From positions 1 to 64,000 of the forward strand of contig NZ_JAFFIW010000005.1 in NCBI RefSeq assembly GCF_018588885.1: a stretch of 64,000 bases of DNA. Reading direction: 5' to 3'. The stretch is from Mesorhizobium sp. dw_380 (GTDB taxonomy: Bacteria > Pseudomonadota > Alphaproteobacteria > Rhizobiales > Rhizobiaceae). The notes beneath the pieces are model-generated. The model saw only the letters and a program-made list of their open reading frames with translations, had not been told where the DNA came from and searched no databases. Below are positions 17,225 through 27,832 of this stretch, in pieces; within the stretch, counting starts at the first letter, position 1, and the number at the start of each line of letters is the position of its first letter. The translations under genes and the position numbers were made by a program.

Positions 17225-18232
17225 CTACGGGATGCCGATCCCGAAATACCGCTTGTGGGCCACATCAAGGATGCGATTGATCAAGCTCGAATAGCTGTGC
17301 CCAGCGGCGATTGCGGCTAGGACATATTCGGATTGCATACTGAGCCCAGGCATCGTGTTGATCTCCAGCACAAAGGGTTGGCCGGAGCGGTCGATCCGGA
17401 CGTCGAGGCGTGCATAGTCCCGGCACTCGCAGGCACGGAAGGTTGCAATCGAAATATCCCGCAGCAAAGTCGCAAGACTGCTCCCGACTCGCGCCGGGCA
17501 AATCGTCGACGCCTGCTCGGCAGGCAGGTACTTCGCTTCCCAAGTCAAAAGGCCAATTTCGCGTTCGCCGAAGTCGATCTCTGCGAAGGGCAACACCTCG
17601 GGTTTTCCGTTTCCCAGCAGCGCGACATGGATTTCCCGCCCATCGATGTATTCTTCCACTAGCGCATCCTGCCCATATTGCCCAATGATCATTTCGACGG
17701 CTTGCGCCAGCTGAGAGGGCTCATGCACGAGTTGCAAACCGAAGCTGTTGTCTTCACGGCGCGGCTTCACCACAAGTGGGAATCGCAAATCGCCGGTGCT
17801 GTCGGTGCCGCAGCGCATGATGCGAAAGTTCGGCGTCGGCACGCCGCAACTGCGCATGAGCGTCTTGCTGATAACTTTGTCGTCCGTCAGTCCATGCCCG
17901 AGTGGGCTCGATCCGGTGTATGGAACGCCGGCCATCTCAAGCATGCCCGGAACGTGCGTGAAACGGTAATCTCCTTGAATCCCCTCCGCCAGGTTGAAAA
18001 CAAATCCTGAAGGGCGGGCTTGCGGATCGGGTGGCATGAAGCGCTCGAGCGTATTGAGCAGTCCTTTGTCGCCTTCACACAAAAGCGTTTCATGGCCGCC
18101 ATCTTGCAGTGCCGCCACCGCCCTTTCGACTGTCTCGCCGGGCGGCCAAGGCTGCGGGGGCTGTGGATAAGGCTGACCGAATCGGTTGATCACGCCTGTA
18201 AAATCACGATTCCGGACGACGGCTACTCGCAT
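17225..18232 (-). CDS. D-alanine-D-alanine ligase family ATP-grasp protein
   Basis: 335 residues reading leftward from ATG 18232, chosen over an ATG ten codons upstream because AAGGAG lies 7 bp before it. It has the Ddl layout: N-terminal domain, central domain with the ATP loop (FPLVVKPRREDNSFGLQLV), the second substrate/ATP region (ALVEEYIDGREIHVALLGNG) and the Mg-binding end (FVLEINTMPGLS). Cytosolic; it ligates two amino acids through an acyl-phosphate, most likely D-Ala or a related residue. An accessory copy outside the cell-wall gene cluster suggests a special role, such as dipeptide or metabolite synthesis. IS remnants lie on both sides, so the gene stands alone. Confidence 0.82.
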   Translation of the reverse strand: MRVAVVRNRDFTGVINRFGQPYPQPPQPWPPGETVERAVAALQDGGHETLLCEGDKGLLNTLERFMPPDPQARPSGFVFNLAEGIQGDYRFTHVPGMLEMAGVPYTGSSPLGHGLTDDKVISKTLMRSCGVPTPNFRIMRCGTDSTGDLRFPLVVKPRREDNSFGLQLVHEPSQLAQAVEMIIGQYGQDALVEEYIDGREIHVALLGNGKPEVLPFAEIDFGEREIGLLTWEAKYLPAEQASTICPARVGSSLATLLRDISIATFRACECRDYARLDVRIDRSGQPFVLEINTMPGLSMQSEYVLAAIAAGHSYSSLINRILDVAHKRYFGIGIP

Positions 18233-18303
18233 GACGTACTCCTTGATGGTTCGGTTCTGCACTTCATTCGCTCGGATTTGTTTTCTCGAGGGAACAGCCC
18301 GCT

Positions 18304-19229
18304 TTATCCGCGCTCGCCTTCACGGAGTCCTATGCAATCCGCGTGCCACCAAGAGACGGTGCGAATAAAGGGGCAAGCGCTATGTGTCTCGCGGCGCGCC
18401 CGCGCGGGACACTTGTGCCTATGCCGCCGCTTGACTTCTGCCGAGGGACCCAGCCCGAGCCAGGCGGCGAAATCGCGACCGCACTTGAAGGGTTCCATCG
18501 GTGGCGAAAATGCCAAGGGCAGCAATAGGGCCGACACCGGGCATGGTTTGCAAGCGCCGAGATGTTGCAGCTTGCTTGGACAGCATGTCGATCGTCTTCT
18601 TCAATGCCGCGAAACGGCTGCTCAACTGTTTGATTTGGTCAAGAGCGCTGCAGATGTCGCGGACCAGATCCGGCAGGTCTGCACTCTCGTCCTCGACGAT
18701 CTCTGCCAGACGTGGCAGGTGGCCGATGCCTTGCGGAACAACATAACCGAACTCCTAGAGGTGCGCGCGCAACGCATTCACCCATTCGGTTCTCTGATTC
18801 ACGAACTGCTCTCTGGTGCGAAACACGATAGCCCGGGACTGCTACTCCTTGGTCTTCGGTTCGACAAAGCGCGTTGTCGGTCGTTGCGCTGCTTCGACGA
18901 TCGCCTCCGCTTCGGCGACGTCGTTCTTCTGCCGCTTGACGGACGGTTTGGGACATAGGCCGGGACAATCAGTCTTGGCTCATGGCCAAGCCGAGCCATC
19001 TGACAGGTCTGTAGTGGGAGCTGCCGCACGCTTCCATTGCCACGACACATGCCGGTTGACTCGCCATGAACTTGCAAAACTGCAGGCGCGACAGCTTCTT
19101 GCGGAATACAACCGATCCATCAGCTGCCGCCCCCTGCAGCTGAATGCCGTTCTTTCCCAGATCGACCCCAATGATAGTAACTTTTCCATCGATGCCTGCC
19201 TCTCCTTTGCGTGGCGCTAACACCACCAA
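18304..19229 (-). pseudogene. IS110-family transposase, frameshifted and truncated
   Basis: Minus-strand pieces in order: IIGVDLGKNGIQL with VVAMEACGSSHY (N-terminal DEDD domain, 19229-18970), fragments around 18640-18960 in other frames, then ETIDML-like coiled region and LQTMPGVGPIAAL (18625-18500), and FKCGRDFAAWLGL (about 18480). The C-terminal Ser domain is missing, and at least three frame changes are needed. This copy is of a different subgroup from the IS110 pieces at 2.9-3.8 kb. It separates the ligase gene from the peptide ABC operon. Confidence 0.75.
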
Positions 19230-19429
19230 GTTGGCACATTGCGATGCCGTCGGAGAAGGCTGGCATCCACCCCATCAGTAAAATGGGACAGCCATGGTGC
19301 TGGTCGCGCGGCTTGGCGCAGAGCATGTTTCTTGTGCTCACGCAGATCGTCCATGTTGATCTAGCGGTTGGCGCCATCCGTTTTCGTTGGTTTCGACAGC
19401 CAATGTCCTGACGGGGGCGGCATCTCTAT

Positions 19430-19540
19430 GTTTTGGAAAGATGAGCACGACACAGGTGCGCCGGCGGATTTCCTCGTTGAGGCCGCCCTCGTCCATCTCG
19501 GCCTCGAGCACCTCCTGCATCCGCACGGATCACTTCGTGC
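19430..19540 (-). pseudogene. IS256-family transposase N-terminal remnant
   Basis: The minus-strand frame begins MRMQEVLEAEMDE, matching the start of the second helical region of IS256-family (mutator type) transposases, where LEAEMDE precedes the conserved GxxxGxRR segment. After GGLNEEIRRRT the match is lost. A short fragment only. Confidence 0.5.
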
Positions 19541-19860
19541 GGACCTGCGGGGCTGGAAGCAGAATGTCTTTGGCGGCAGCGCTGGTCGATTACCGGGGAA
19601 TCAACAGGTGCGATTTTCAGAGCTGCACCGTCGACAGAAAGCGTCCATCTGGGCGGGGAGAGTCGTTAGCCATCTACTTATTAGATGGCGATTATATCGA
19701 GTCTCTATTTGCCAATTCAGCAGCTGTCGAAGAAATCTAACTTAAGACTATAAAGGGGAACCGCCACACCAATTACCTTGTGCACGCGCTGGCCATCAGT
19801 TCCAAATGGGCGCGACGAGGTGCGGGAATGCGGCGTGGCGAGGCTTAAAGGAGGACCAGA
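19541..19860. other. Upstream region of the peptide ABC operon
   Basis: About 320 bp with no gene. It ends in a strong ribosome-binding site, AAAGGAGG at 19847-19854, for the binding-protein gene. The operon promoter should lie here; no clear -35/-10 pair stands out by eye. Confidence 0.45.
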
Positions 19861-21528
19861 ATGAATGATTGGTCTATGAATCGCCGTGCGGTCGTCAAAG
19901 CAATGCTGGTGGGATCGGTTGCCCCGTGGGTCATTAACTCAAGGGCGTTCGCTTCGTCTTGTAGCGACCATATTGTGCGTGTCGGCTCGATGGGTGCTCC
20001 CGATTCCATGAATCCATTCGCCACCTGGAGTTCGTTCTGGCCGCTTGTCTTGTCCTACGATTCGCTGGTCGGCGTTGACGCCCAGCGACACCCTGACCGG
20101 AGGGGGTTTGCGAAGGCGTGGGCCGTTGCTGATGACGGGCTCACTTGGACAATCAAGGTATGGCCCGGCATGAAGTGGTCGGACGGCCAACCCGCCACCG
20201 CCAGAGACGCCGCGTTCACCTATAATTATCTGCTTGGCTCCGTGGGCAAGCCAGACGAGCTGAATATTGGCCAAAACAGCACAGACGGCATGGAACAAGT
20301 CGCATCCGTTACGGCCATTGATGACGAAACTCTGCGGATCGTGACCAAGGCTCCTACGCGCTGGCCAATTGACAACTTCGTTCTAATGGTCCCTGAGCAC
20401 GTTTGGAAGGACATCGGCTACGCGGATGCGCGCAGCACTTTTCGCAACGACCCGCCGCTGGTGGGAACTGGGCCTATGATCGTTGCGGAGTTTCAGCAAG
20501 GCCAATTTGTGCGCCTTACGCCAAACGCGTATTTTCGCACTGAGCAGCCGAAGACGGCCGGGATGATTATCCACTTCTTCACCACGCAGGATCCAATTGC
20601 CCAGGGTCTGAAGAGTGGGAGCTTCGATTGTGGGGGCGTGACAACCGCACAGTGGGCTGCCTTCTCGAAGGAGAGCGATATCGGGGTCTATGAATCTCGC
20701 GTGGAGCAGCGGGACTATCTGGCATTTAATACGGCCTCCGGGAAGGGGGCGGGCAGCACCAAGGCCCTGCAGGATCCAGCGTTTCGCGACGCGATCGGCT
20801 ATGCGATCGATCAGAAAGCGATCGTGGATCGCGCCTACCGCGGGCACGCAGACCCTGGTGTCGGAATTGTGATGCCGGTAGCCGCCGACTATTACTCAGA
20901 CCTAAGCGACATCAGGCGCCGCTTCGATCTAGCCGAGGCGGGTCGTCGGCTAGACGCGGCCGGATATCGGGACACGAACGGCGATGGTGTCCGGGAGGAC
21001 AAGGAGGGAAAGAGCTTACAGCTTGAGCTAATCACAGGAAAGGCTTCGGGTGTGAGCGAGATTCCGATTGCAGCCGTGCAGCTTGTTGCGGGCTGGCTGG
21101 GACAAATTGGCATTCCCGTGTCGGTGACCCAGCTCGATTCCGGTGCGCTCACAGCCCGCACGACAGCGCCGACGGACGGCGGCGGAAGCTGGGATCTGCT
21201 AATCGCCAGCAACTGGCTGTCTTCCTCGCCTCACGACCTGCTCGTCTTGGGCAGTAGCAAGTCCATCGGCCTCACTAACAGATCGTACTGGACAAATGAG
21301 AAGTTCGACGCGCTCCTGACTGAGGTCGACCGTACCGTCGACCTGAAGAGGAGCCAGGAGCTGGTCGATCAGGCAGCGCGCCTCATCTATGCTGAGGCGC
21401 CGTATATCATTCTGAGTCACCCCTTAACGCTCGGTGCCTATCGTAAGGACTGCTTCCAGGGCTGGGGACCGGAGGACGCGATATCGGATTGGAGCTATTT
21501 CCCGTTCGATCGGTTGAGGCCGATCTAA
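19861..21528 (+). CDS. Peptide/nickel-type ABC substrate-binding protein (family 5)
   Basis: 555 residues, normal for DppA/OppA-like family 5 binding proteins. The N-terminus (MNRRAVVKAMLVG then a hydrophobic stretch to AFAS) is a secretion signal with a possible Tat character. The body has the family marks: DSMNPFATW, KAWAVADDGLTWTIKV, WSDGQPATARDAAFTYNYLL and FRDAIGYAIDQKAIVDRAY. It binds peptides or similar ligands in the periplasm and hands them to the two permeases encoded directly downstream. Strong RBS; first gene of a five-gene operon. Confidence 0.92.
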   Translation: MNDWSMNRRAVVKAMLVGSVAPWVINSRAFASSCSDHIVRVGSMGAPDSMNPFATWSSFWPLVLSYDSLVGVDAQRHPDRRGFAKAWAVADDGLTWTIKVWPGMKWSDGQPATARDAAFTYNYLLGSVGKPDELNIGQNSTDGMEQVASVTAIDDETLRIVTKAPTRWPIDNFVLMVPEHVWKDIGYADARSTFRNDPPLVGTGPMIVAEFQQGQFVRLTPNAYFRTEQPKTAGMIIHFFTTQDPIAQGLKSGSFDCGGVTTAQWAAFSKESDIGVYESRVEQRDYLAFNTASGKGAGSTKALQDPAFRDAIGYAIDQKAIVDRAYRGHADPGVGIVMPVAADYYSDLSDIRRRFDLAEAGRRLDAAGYRDTNGDGVREDKEGKSLQLELITGKASGVSEIPIAAVQLVAGWLGQIGIPVSVTQLDSGALTARTTAPTDGGGSWDLLIASNWLSSSPHDLLVLGSSKSIGLTNRSYWTNEKFDALLTEVDRTVDLKRSQELVDQAARLIYAEAPYIILSHPLTLGAYRKDCFQGWGPEDAISDWSYFPFDRLRPI

Positions 21529-21529
21529 C

Positions 21530-22528
21530 GTGGCTGGCAACGCACAGGAAGGGCGAACAAGCCGCATTGGGAATGTCCTGATCAGGGCGGCCATAACTCT
21601 TTCGATGGTGGCCACACTGAACTTCGTCCTGTTCAGGGTCATTCCCGGTGACCCTGCAGCGCTTCTGCTTGGCGGTGCTCGGATGAGCGTGTCCGCTGAA
21701 CGGATCGAGGCGCAGCGCCAGAACTGGGGACTCGACCGGCCGCTTTTCCCGGACCAGATACTTGACTACCTGTCGGCAACTCTACATGGCGATCTCGGCT
21801 ACAGCTTCAAGTTCAGGGGTAGACTTGTCTCTGACCTTATTTGGGAGCGCTTGCCGGCCACCATCGCCCTGGTTGGCTTGGCCCAATTAATCGCCATGCT
21901 ATGCGGTGTCATGCTTGGGCTCTATGCGGGTTGGCGCAGAGGAGGAGCTGTCGACCGTATCGCCATGGGAGCATCTCTAGCGCTCTATTCTACGCCGTCT
22001 TTCTGGCTTGCTATGGTACTAGTAGTCATTTTTAGCACGGCATTGGGGTGGTTTCCGGGTTATGGCATCTATTCACCCGGCGCTAGCATAGGTTCAACTG
22101 ATAAGATCCTAGACTACTTGCGACATCTCGCACTTCCGGTCGCCGCGGTAGCCCTTGGGCTGATCGGGCAATACGTTGTGGTCGCGCGTGCAGCGATGAG
22201 TGACGTCGTTACTGAGGACTACATGGTGACCGCACGCGCCAAGGGACTTACCAACGGTCAGATGCTGATGCGCCATGCATTTCGTAACGCAATGCTGCCG
22301 CTCGTGACCTTGATTACTCTCAATCTTGGCTACGTGGTCGCTGGTGCGATCACCGTCGAAGCCGTCTTCGCCTGGCCGGGAATTGGTGGTCTCACGGTCG
22401 AAGCGCTCAACGCGCGGGACTACCCAGTTCTTCAAGGGATATTCCTGTTGCTTGGTGTATCGATCGTTGTCGCGAACCTCCTAGCCGATCTTGCCTACGG
22501 CATTCTTGATCCGCGAATCCGGCAATGA
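21530..22528 (+). CDS. Peptide ABC transporter permease (DppB type)
   Basis: 332 residues from a GTG that follows the previous stop by one base, so translation is probably coupled. Six membrane segments are visible. The N-terminal FRVIPGDPAALLLGG is the DppB/OppB mark, and the EAA loop is TARAKGLTNGQMLMRHAFRN. With the DppC-like partner it forms the inner-membrane channel. The stop overlaps the next start (ATGA). Confidence 0.92.
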   Translation: MAGNAQEGRTSRIGNVLIRAAITLSMVATLNFVLFRVIPGDPAALLLGGARMSVSAERIEAQRQNWGLDRPLFPDQILDYLSATLHGDLGYSFKFRGRLVSDLIWERLPATIALVGLAQLIAMLCGVMLGLYAGWRRGGAVDRIAMGASLALYSTPSFWLAMVLVVIFSTALGWFPGYGIYSPGASIGSTDKILDYLRHLALPVAAVALGLIGQYVVVARAAMSDVVTEDYMVTARAKGLTNGQMLMRHAFRNAMLPLVTLITLNLGYVVAGAITVEAVFAWPGIGGLTVEALNARDYPVLQGIFLLLGVSIVVANLLADLAYGILDPRIRQ

Positions 22529-23457
22529 GTGAAAGTATCGTGCGATATTCCTCGCGTAGCCGGGCGAGAGCGATCAAGAGCTTTCTATCCAATCTTCTTG
22601 GTCACGCCGGGGCTCAGCTCGGCCTGTTGTGTCTGGTGTTTTTCCTTGTCCTCTCTGCTGTGCCCAATATCCTCGTAGGTCCACTTGAGACCGTAGCCAC
22701 CGCAACTGGTGATTTCCTCGTTCCACCATCAAGCCAGCATCTGCTGGGGACCGATGAGGTGGGGCGTGACGTGCTCAATCTGGTCGTCCATGGTGCCCGG
22801 ATATCGCTCACGATCGCGCTGCTGGCGACCGTCATCAGCCTCGTCGTCGGCACTACGGTTGGTATCATTGCTGGCTACTACGGTGGCAGAGTTGACGTCT
22901 GGCTGATGCGGCTGACGGATTTCTTTTTCGTCATGCCGTCCTTCGTCCTTGCGCTGGTCATCACACCCGTGGTGCTCGAAGTAATGGGGCGGGGCAGAGA
23001 AATCCTCGGCTTCCGTCCTTCCCTCTTCGTGATCCTTGTCGTCATCGGCATAACAAGCTGGGCGTTTGTCGCCCGTATCGTTCGCAGTCAGACACTATCG
23101 CTTAAGGAGCGAACATTCATTGATCGCGCACGAGTTGTGGGCAGCAGCAATTTGAGCATCATGGTGCGGCATATCCTCCCCAATCTCGTTCCGCAAATCG
23201 CAGCGAATGGTGCGCTGGTCGTCGCTGGCGCAATCTATGTCGAGACGTCGCTCTCGTTCCTCGGGCTTGGCGACCCATTGCAGCCTTCATGGGGCACTTT
23301 GCTTTCGCTCGCTCAGCGCGCCGGTGCGGCCAGTACCGGAGCTTGGTGGTACCTCGGCGCCCCCGGGCTGTGCGCCCTCGCGGTTTCCCTTAGCTTCGTC
23401 CTGGTCGGCAATGCCCTCGACGACACGTTCAATCCACGGCAGAGGGTGATCCCATGA
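22525..23457 (+). CDS. Peptide ABC transporter permease (DppC type)
   Basis: 310 residues; the ATG overlaps the DppB stop by four bases. It carries the DppC/OppC marks: HLLGTDEVGRDVLNLVVHG after the first membrane segment, then five more segments, the EAA loop around RTFIDRARVVGSSNLSIMVR, and SFLGLGDPLQPSWGTLL near the end. Partner of the preceding permease. Its own stop again overlaps the next start. Confidence 0.93.
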   Translation: MSESIVRYSSRSRARAIKSFLSNLLGHAGAQLGLLCLVFFLVLSAVPNILVGPLETVATATGDFLVPPSSQHLLGTDEVGRDVLNLVVHGARISLTIALLATVISLVVGTTVGIIAGYYGGRVDVWLMRLTDFFFVMPSFVLALVITPVVLEVMGRGREILGFRPSLFVILVVIGITSWAFVARIVRSQTLSLKERTFIDRARVVGSSNLSIMVRHILPNLVPQIAANGALVVAGAIYVETSLSFLGLGDPLQPSWGTLLSLAQRAGAASTGAWWYLGAPGLCALAVSLSFVLVGNALDDTFNPRQRVIP

Positions 23458-24461
23458 CAAACCTCTCCCAAGACAAGGCATCGCTTTTGGAAGTCGACGG
23501 GCTTTCTGTTGAGTATCGGCTCAAGGGCGTTTCATTGCGAGCGATCGACCGCGTGAGCTTCGCGCTCCAGGCTGGAGAGGCCGTTGGCCTCGTCGGTGAA
23601 TCGGGCAGTGGCAAGACTACCACCGCCATGGCGATCGCTGGTCTACTATCGCCCAATGCACGGGTCAGCGGCGGCCAAGTGCGCTATCGTGGTAACCTGC
23701 TGTCGATCGACAATGATGCGGCGATGCGGCCACATCGCTGGACCGAGACGTCCGTCGTTTTCCAGGGCGCGATGAATGCGCTCAATCCCGTTCACCGCAT
23801 TATCAAGCAAATCGCCGAGCCATGCATCCTGAAGCTCGGCATGTCGCGTGCCGAGGCGACCGCGCGGGCACGGGAGGTTCTAGAACTCGTCGGCATTCCG
23901 ACGGATCGCGGCACTGCCTATCCCCACGAGTTGTCGGGCGGTATGCGTCAAAGAGTGATGATTGCCATGGCGCTCGCATGTCGCCCCTCGATCATCATCG
24001 GTGACGAGCCGACCACGGCGCTCGACGTCATCACACAGGCTCAGATCCTCAAGCTGTTGGGGAAGTTGCGATCGCAGCTTAACCTAGCGCTCATTTTAAT
24101 CACCCACGACCTGTCTGTCGTCGCTGAGTCGTGTGATCGCGTGATGATCATGTACGCCGGCCGGATAGTCGAGGATGGAACCGTCGCGGAGATCTTCGCT
24201 AAGCCCAAACATCCCTACACTCGCCTGCTGATCGAATCGATCCCCAACCCGGCGAGCGGCATACGGATAATTCGCCCTATCCCCGGTGATCCTCCCAACT
24301 TAATGAATCGACCGTCAGGCTGCGCCTTCCATCCACGTTGCCCGTCAGCAACGGGGGTCTGCACGACCGAAGTTCCCAGCCTCGAAAAGTTCGGGTGGGG
24401 ACGCGTCGCCTGTCACCTTCACCGTTCCTCGCAAGAAGGCAGGGTTGCAGTTCATGCCTGA
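23454..24461 (+). CDS. Peptide ABC transporter ATPase (DppD type)
   Basis: 335 residues, starting at the ATG that overlaps the DppC stop. Walker [12 protein letters not shown]-loop [13 protein letters not shown], signature [15 protein letters not shown] and Walker [13 protein letters not shown] are complete. The C-terminal oligopeptide/dipeptide extension has the cysteine-rich [14 protein letters not shown], which binds an iron-sulfur cluster in some homologues. It works as a heterodimer with the DppF-like ATPase that follows. Confidence 0.93.
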   Translation: MTNLSQDKASLLEVDGLSVEYRLKGVSLRAIDRVSFALQAGEAVGLVGESGSGKTTTAMAIAGLLSPNARVSGGQVRYRGNLLSIDNDAAMRPHRWTETSVVFQGAMNALNPVHRIIKQIAEPCILKLGMSRAEATARAREVLELVGIPTDRGTAYPHELSGGMRQRVMIAMALACRPSIIIGDEPTTALDVITQAQILKLLGKLRSQLNLALILITHDLSVVAESCDRVMIMYAGRIVEDGTVAEIFAKPKHPYTRLLIESIPNPASGIRIIRPIPGDPPNLMNRPSGCAFHPRCPSATGVCTTEVPSLEKFGWGRVACHLHRSSQEGRVAVHA

Positions 24462-25515
24462 CACCTCCGACATCCTGAGTCTCGAGAGCCTGAAGGTCCA
24501 TTTTCCTATCCAGGGCGGACTGTTCGACCGGGTCCTGGGGCGATCTGCCGGGGCGGTGCGTGCGGCGGATGGAGTCGACCTCAACATTGGACGAGGTGAA
24601 ATCGTCGCCCTGGTTGGAGAATCCGGAAGCGGCAAGACGACAGTGGGCCGCGTCATCACCAAGCTAGCCCAGCCCACAGGAGGCAGGTTGCTGTTTGAGG
24701 GCCGCGATATGACGTCTGCAAAGGGCTTCTCGGCTCTGCGTCCCTACCGGCGACGCGTGCAAATGATCTTTCAGGATGCTTATCAGGCGCTCAACCCGCG
24801 ACACACCGTGTTCGACAGTGTGGCAGAGCCGTTGCGCTCCCTGCGGCTGGTCAAGAACCATGCTCAACTCACAGAAAGGGTCAGCGAAGCGCTTTCGGCG
24901 GCCGGGCTCAATCCTCCCGGTGATTTCTTCGCCCGCTTCCCACACGAACTCTCCGGCGGCCAGCGCCAGCGCGTCGTGATTGCCGGAGCGCTTGCCGTGA
25001 AGCCGGAGCTCATCGTTGCCGACGAGCCCGTGTCGATGCTCGATGTATCGATACGCGCACAAATTCTTCAGGTCCTGGTTGACCTGCGCGCCAAGCACAA
25101 CATGGCGCTACTGTTCATCACCCACGACCTGCCGCTCGCCTGGCTGATCGCCGACCGGATTGCAGTCTTATATCTTGGGAGATTGGTCGAGATCGGCAGC
25201 GCCGATGACATCACATTCAACCCCCGGCATCCCTATACGGTCGCGTTGCGCAACGCCACGCCGCAGATTCGCAGCGACGCAAGTCGCTTCGAGCTGCCGG
25301 CGTTGCAAGGAGAGGTTCCAAGCGCCGCACGCGTGCCGAAGGGCTGTCGTTTCCATCCTCGCTGCCCGCTTGCTTTCGACCGGTGCAAGGAGGAGGAGCC
25401 GCCGGCCATCGAAGTCGGGCCGCAGCATATGTCCGCATGCTGGCTGCCGACGTCAGGTGCGAAAGCAGAATTGTCGACACCCAACCTGAAAAGTGCCGAC
25501 CATGGTTCCGTCTGA
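24454..25515 (+). CDS. Peptide ABC transporter ATPase (DppF type)
   Basis: 353 residues from ATG 24454, eight bases inside the previous gene; AAGAAGGCAGGG lies ahead of it. Walker [12 protein letters not shown]-loop [14 protein letters not shown], signature [15 protein letters not shown] and Walker [13 protein letters not shown] are intact, and the C-terminal cysteine segment is [14 protein letters not shown]. Last gene of the transporter operon. The oligopeptidase gene begins 188 bp further on. Confidence 0.93.
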   Translation: MPDTSDILSLESLKVHFPIQGGLFDRVLGRSAGAVRAADGVDLNIGRGEIVALVGESGSGKTTVGRVITKLAQPTGGRLLFEGRDMTSAKGFSALRPYRRRVQMIFQDAYQALNPRHTVFDSVAEPLRSLRLVKNHAQLTERVSEALSAAGLNPPGDFFARFPHELSGGQRQRVVIAGALAVKPELIVADEPVSMLDVSIRAQILQVLVDLRAKHNMALLFITHDLPLAWLIADRIAVLYLGRLVEIGSADDITFNPRHPYTVALRNATPQIRSDASRFELPALQGEVPSAARVPKGCRFHPRCPLAFDRCKEEEPPAIEVGPQHMSACWLPTSGAKAELSTPNLKSADHGSV

Positions 25516-25702
25516 CAGTAAGTAATAATAGGGCACTCGAAGCGCTATTCTGCCAGAACGGAATTAACGGATGTTGGTAATAACGCACCGTGGCTCGTTA
25601 AACGGTTTACACTATATCGCCTAGGAGCAACATTGATGCACAAACTGTCTGCTCGCGGACTGCCGCGCCAATTCCTTGCTCTTTTTTCCTGAGGGCCTTG
25701 TG

Positions 25703-27799
25703 ATGGTAGACAAGCACCTGCAGCCACCGCTTCCTCGTTCCGAGGCACGGATCCGGGTCCTTCATGGCGACGTCACGATAGACTCGTATGGCTGGCTCAG
25801 GGACTGGGAGAATCCCGACGTCCGCGCGTATCTTGAAGCCGAGAACAGCTACGCGGAGCAAGCGACAGCCCACCTGGAAGGGCTCAAGGCGGAACTTATC
25901 GCCGAGATCGAAGGGCGTCACACCTGCGAGGGCGCCCCACCAACCTTCCAGGTTGGGCCTTTCGAGTACTTCGAAAGACACGGGCGGGGCCTGTCTCATC
26001 CTGCGTGGTGGCGCCGGCCGGTGACCGGAGGCTCGGCCGAGCTTGTTCTCGACCCGAACGCGATCCCGGGGGCCGAGATCTTCTATTCGCTCGGTGTCTT
26101 CGAGCCGAGTGACGACGGGCGTTACGTGGCGTTCAGCTTCGATGTCATCGGGGACGAGAACTTCGAGCTTAGGGTGCGGGACATAGAGACCGGCCATGAC
26201 GTCTGGACGGGCTCGAGGCGGGCTGGGATGGTTACTTGGACCGCGGACGGCAACACGCTCTTTTTCACGCGGGAGCGGGCGGACCGGCGGCGGCAACGCC
26301 ATGAGCTTATACGCCTGGACGTCAACGATTCGCACTCTGAGGTAGTGTTCGAGGAGGCGGACGAGCGACTGAACTTGCGGATTTGGCGCTCTGATAGCGG
26401 CGCCTGGCTGCTTTTGGACGTTATGGACAACGCCGGGGCGGTGGAGGTGTGGTGCCTTCCTGCCGACCAGCCGGGCGTTGGGTGGCGCCGGATTGTGGCG
26501 CGTGATCTTGGCCACCATGTCTTTGCCGAGCACTGGGGCGACAGGTTCTTGTTTCGGGTAAACGACGCTGGACCCTACTGGCGGCTCGTGTGTGCGCCGA
26601 TAGGTGACCCGTCACCATCGTGCTGGGAGGAGGTCATCCCGCATCGAGCGGGCGTGACGCTTGAGGAGGTCCACGTGCTCGACCAGCACCTGGTTGTCCT
26701 GGAACGAGAGGGCCTTCGTCCTCGCCTCGTCTCGCATAACCGAAGCGGGGGGGTCGCCGCCACGATCGTTCCCGACGAGCCGAGCTGCACTCTTAAGGTC
26801 GGCTTGTCTGCAGGGGGTAGCTATTCGGTCGCACGGCATCCGTTCCGAAGCTCGAAGTTGGTCTACTCGGTTAGCTCATTCGTGACGCCCGACACGTTTG
26901 TAGAGCATGATCTCGCCGACGACCGATCGGCAGTCCTGTACCAGGCCCGCGTTCCCGGATATGACCCGGCTCAATACGTGGCGACGGTCGTCATGGCGCA
27001 GGCGGAAGACGGGGTGGATATACCAATTTCGCTCGTCGCGCGGCGCGATCGAACCACCCCAGGGCCGGTGTTATTGAATGTCTACGGCTGTTATGGAAAA
27101 CCGAGATGGCCCTCGTTTTTCACTTGGCCCTCATCCATGACCAAACGTTTGAGCCTGCTCGATCGCGGAGTTGCTTTCGGCATCGTGCACGTACGGGGAG
27201 GCGGGGAGCTTGGACGTCCGTGGCACGAGGCGGCTACCCGCGATCGAAAACGTATCACCCACACAGATCTGATCGTCGCTGTCGAGGCGCTTGTTAGGCA
27301 GGGGGTCGCCACCGGCGACGGCATCGTCATTGAGGGAGCGAGCGCTGGCGGGGGTACCGTGCTTGCCACGGCCGACTTGCGGCCCGACTTGTTCCGCGCC
27401 GTACTCGCCGAGGTTCCGCTCGCCGACATCATAGATACCGAGCTGGACTTCACGATGCCGTACGCGCTGCCGGAAATAGCGGAGTACGGCGATCCCCACA
27501 TAGCCGACGAATATCGGCACCTGCGCAGCTACGATCCTTACTACAACCTCAGTGCCGATCGCCCGCGCCCGCCAACTTACGTCGACGCCGCGCTCGACGA
27601 CAGCCAGGTGCTCTACTACCAGCCTGCTCGGTACGTTGCCCAGCGACGTTCCTTTACGGCCGGTCGAGACCCAGGTCTTGTTTTCCACATGCGTATGGTC
27701 GGTGGCCACGGCGGCGCTTCACATGGGCCTAGTGTAGCCGAAGAAGCAGCACTTCGTATGGCTTGGATTCTAGACCAGGTCCGATGCTCGGGCAATTAG
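25703..27799 (+). CDS. Prolyl oligopeptidase family (S9A) peptidase
   Basis: 698 residues from ATG 25703 (TGAGGG ahead; the frame extends nine codons upstream). The N-terminal part (about 1-420) is the beta-propeller, recognisable by YGWLRDWENPDVRAYLEAEN at the start. The C-terminal hydrolase domain has the nucleophile Ser in EGASAGGGTVL, the Asp in DAALDDSQVLY, and the His in VGGHGGASHG. This layout matches oligopeptidase B and prolyl oligopeptidase. No signal peptide, so cytosolic. Placed right after a peptide importer, it probably trims imported peptides. A second member of the family, only distantly similar, is encoded at 50148-52310. Confidence 0.9.
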   Translation: MVDKHLQPPLPRSEARIRVLHGDVTIDSYGWLRDWENPDVRAYLEAENSYAEQATAHLEGLKAELIAEIEGRHTCEGAPPTFQVGPFEYFERHGRGLSHPAWWRRPVTGGSAELVLDPNAIPGAEIFYSLGVFEPSDDGRYVAFSFDVIGDENFELRVRDIETGHDVWTGSRRAGMVTWTADGNTLFFTRERADRRRQRHELIRLDVNDSHSEVVFEEADERLNLRIWRSDSGAWLLLDVMDNAGAVEVWCLPADQPGVGWRRIVARDLGHHVFAEHWGDRFLFRVNDAGPYWRLVCAPIGDPSPSCWEEVIPHRAGVTLEEVHVLDQHLVVLEREGLRPRLVSHNRSGGVAATIVPDEPSCTLKVGLSAGGSYSVARHPFRSSKLVYSVSSFVTPDTFVEHDLADDRSAVLYQARVPGYDPAQYVATVVMAQAEDGVDIPISLVARRDRTTPGPVLLNVYGCYGKPRWPSFFTWPSSMTKRLSLLDRGVAFGIVHVRGGGELGRPWHEAATRDRKRITHTDLIVAVEALVRQGVATGDGIVIEGASAGGGTVLATADLRPDLFRAVLAEVPLADIIDTELDFTMPYALPEIAEYGDPHIADEYRHLRSYDPYYNLSADRPRPPTYVDAALDDSQVLYYQPARYVAQRRSFTAGRDPGLVFHMRMVGGHGGASHGPSVAEEAALRMAWILDQVRCSGN

Positions 27800-27832
27800 G
27801 CATTTCTATGTTACAATCGGAATCAAAGCTAG

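Noticed and set aside
25607..26533. Long minus-strand open frame (308 codons) inside the S9A oligopeptidase gene
   Set aside because: It lies fully antisense to a gene with complete catalytic motifs, is rich in Arg and Pro, and shows no domain.
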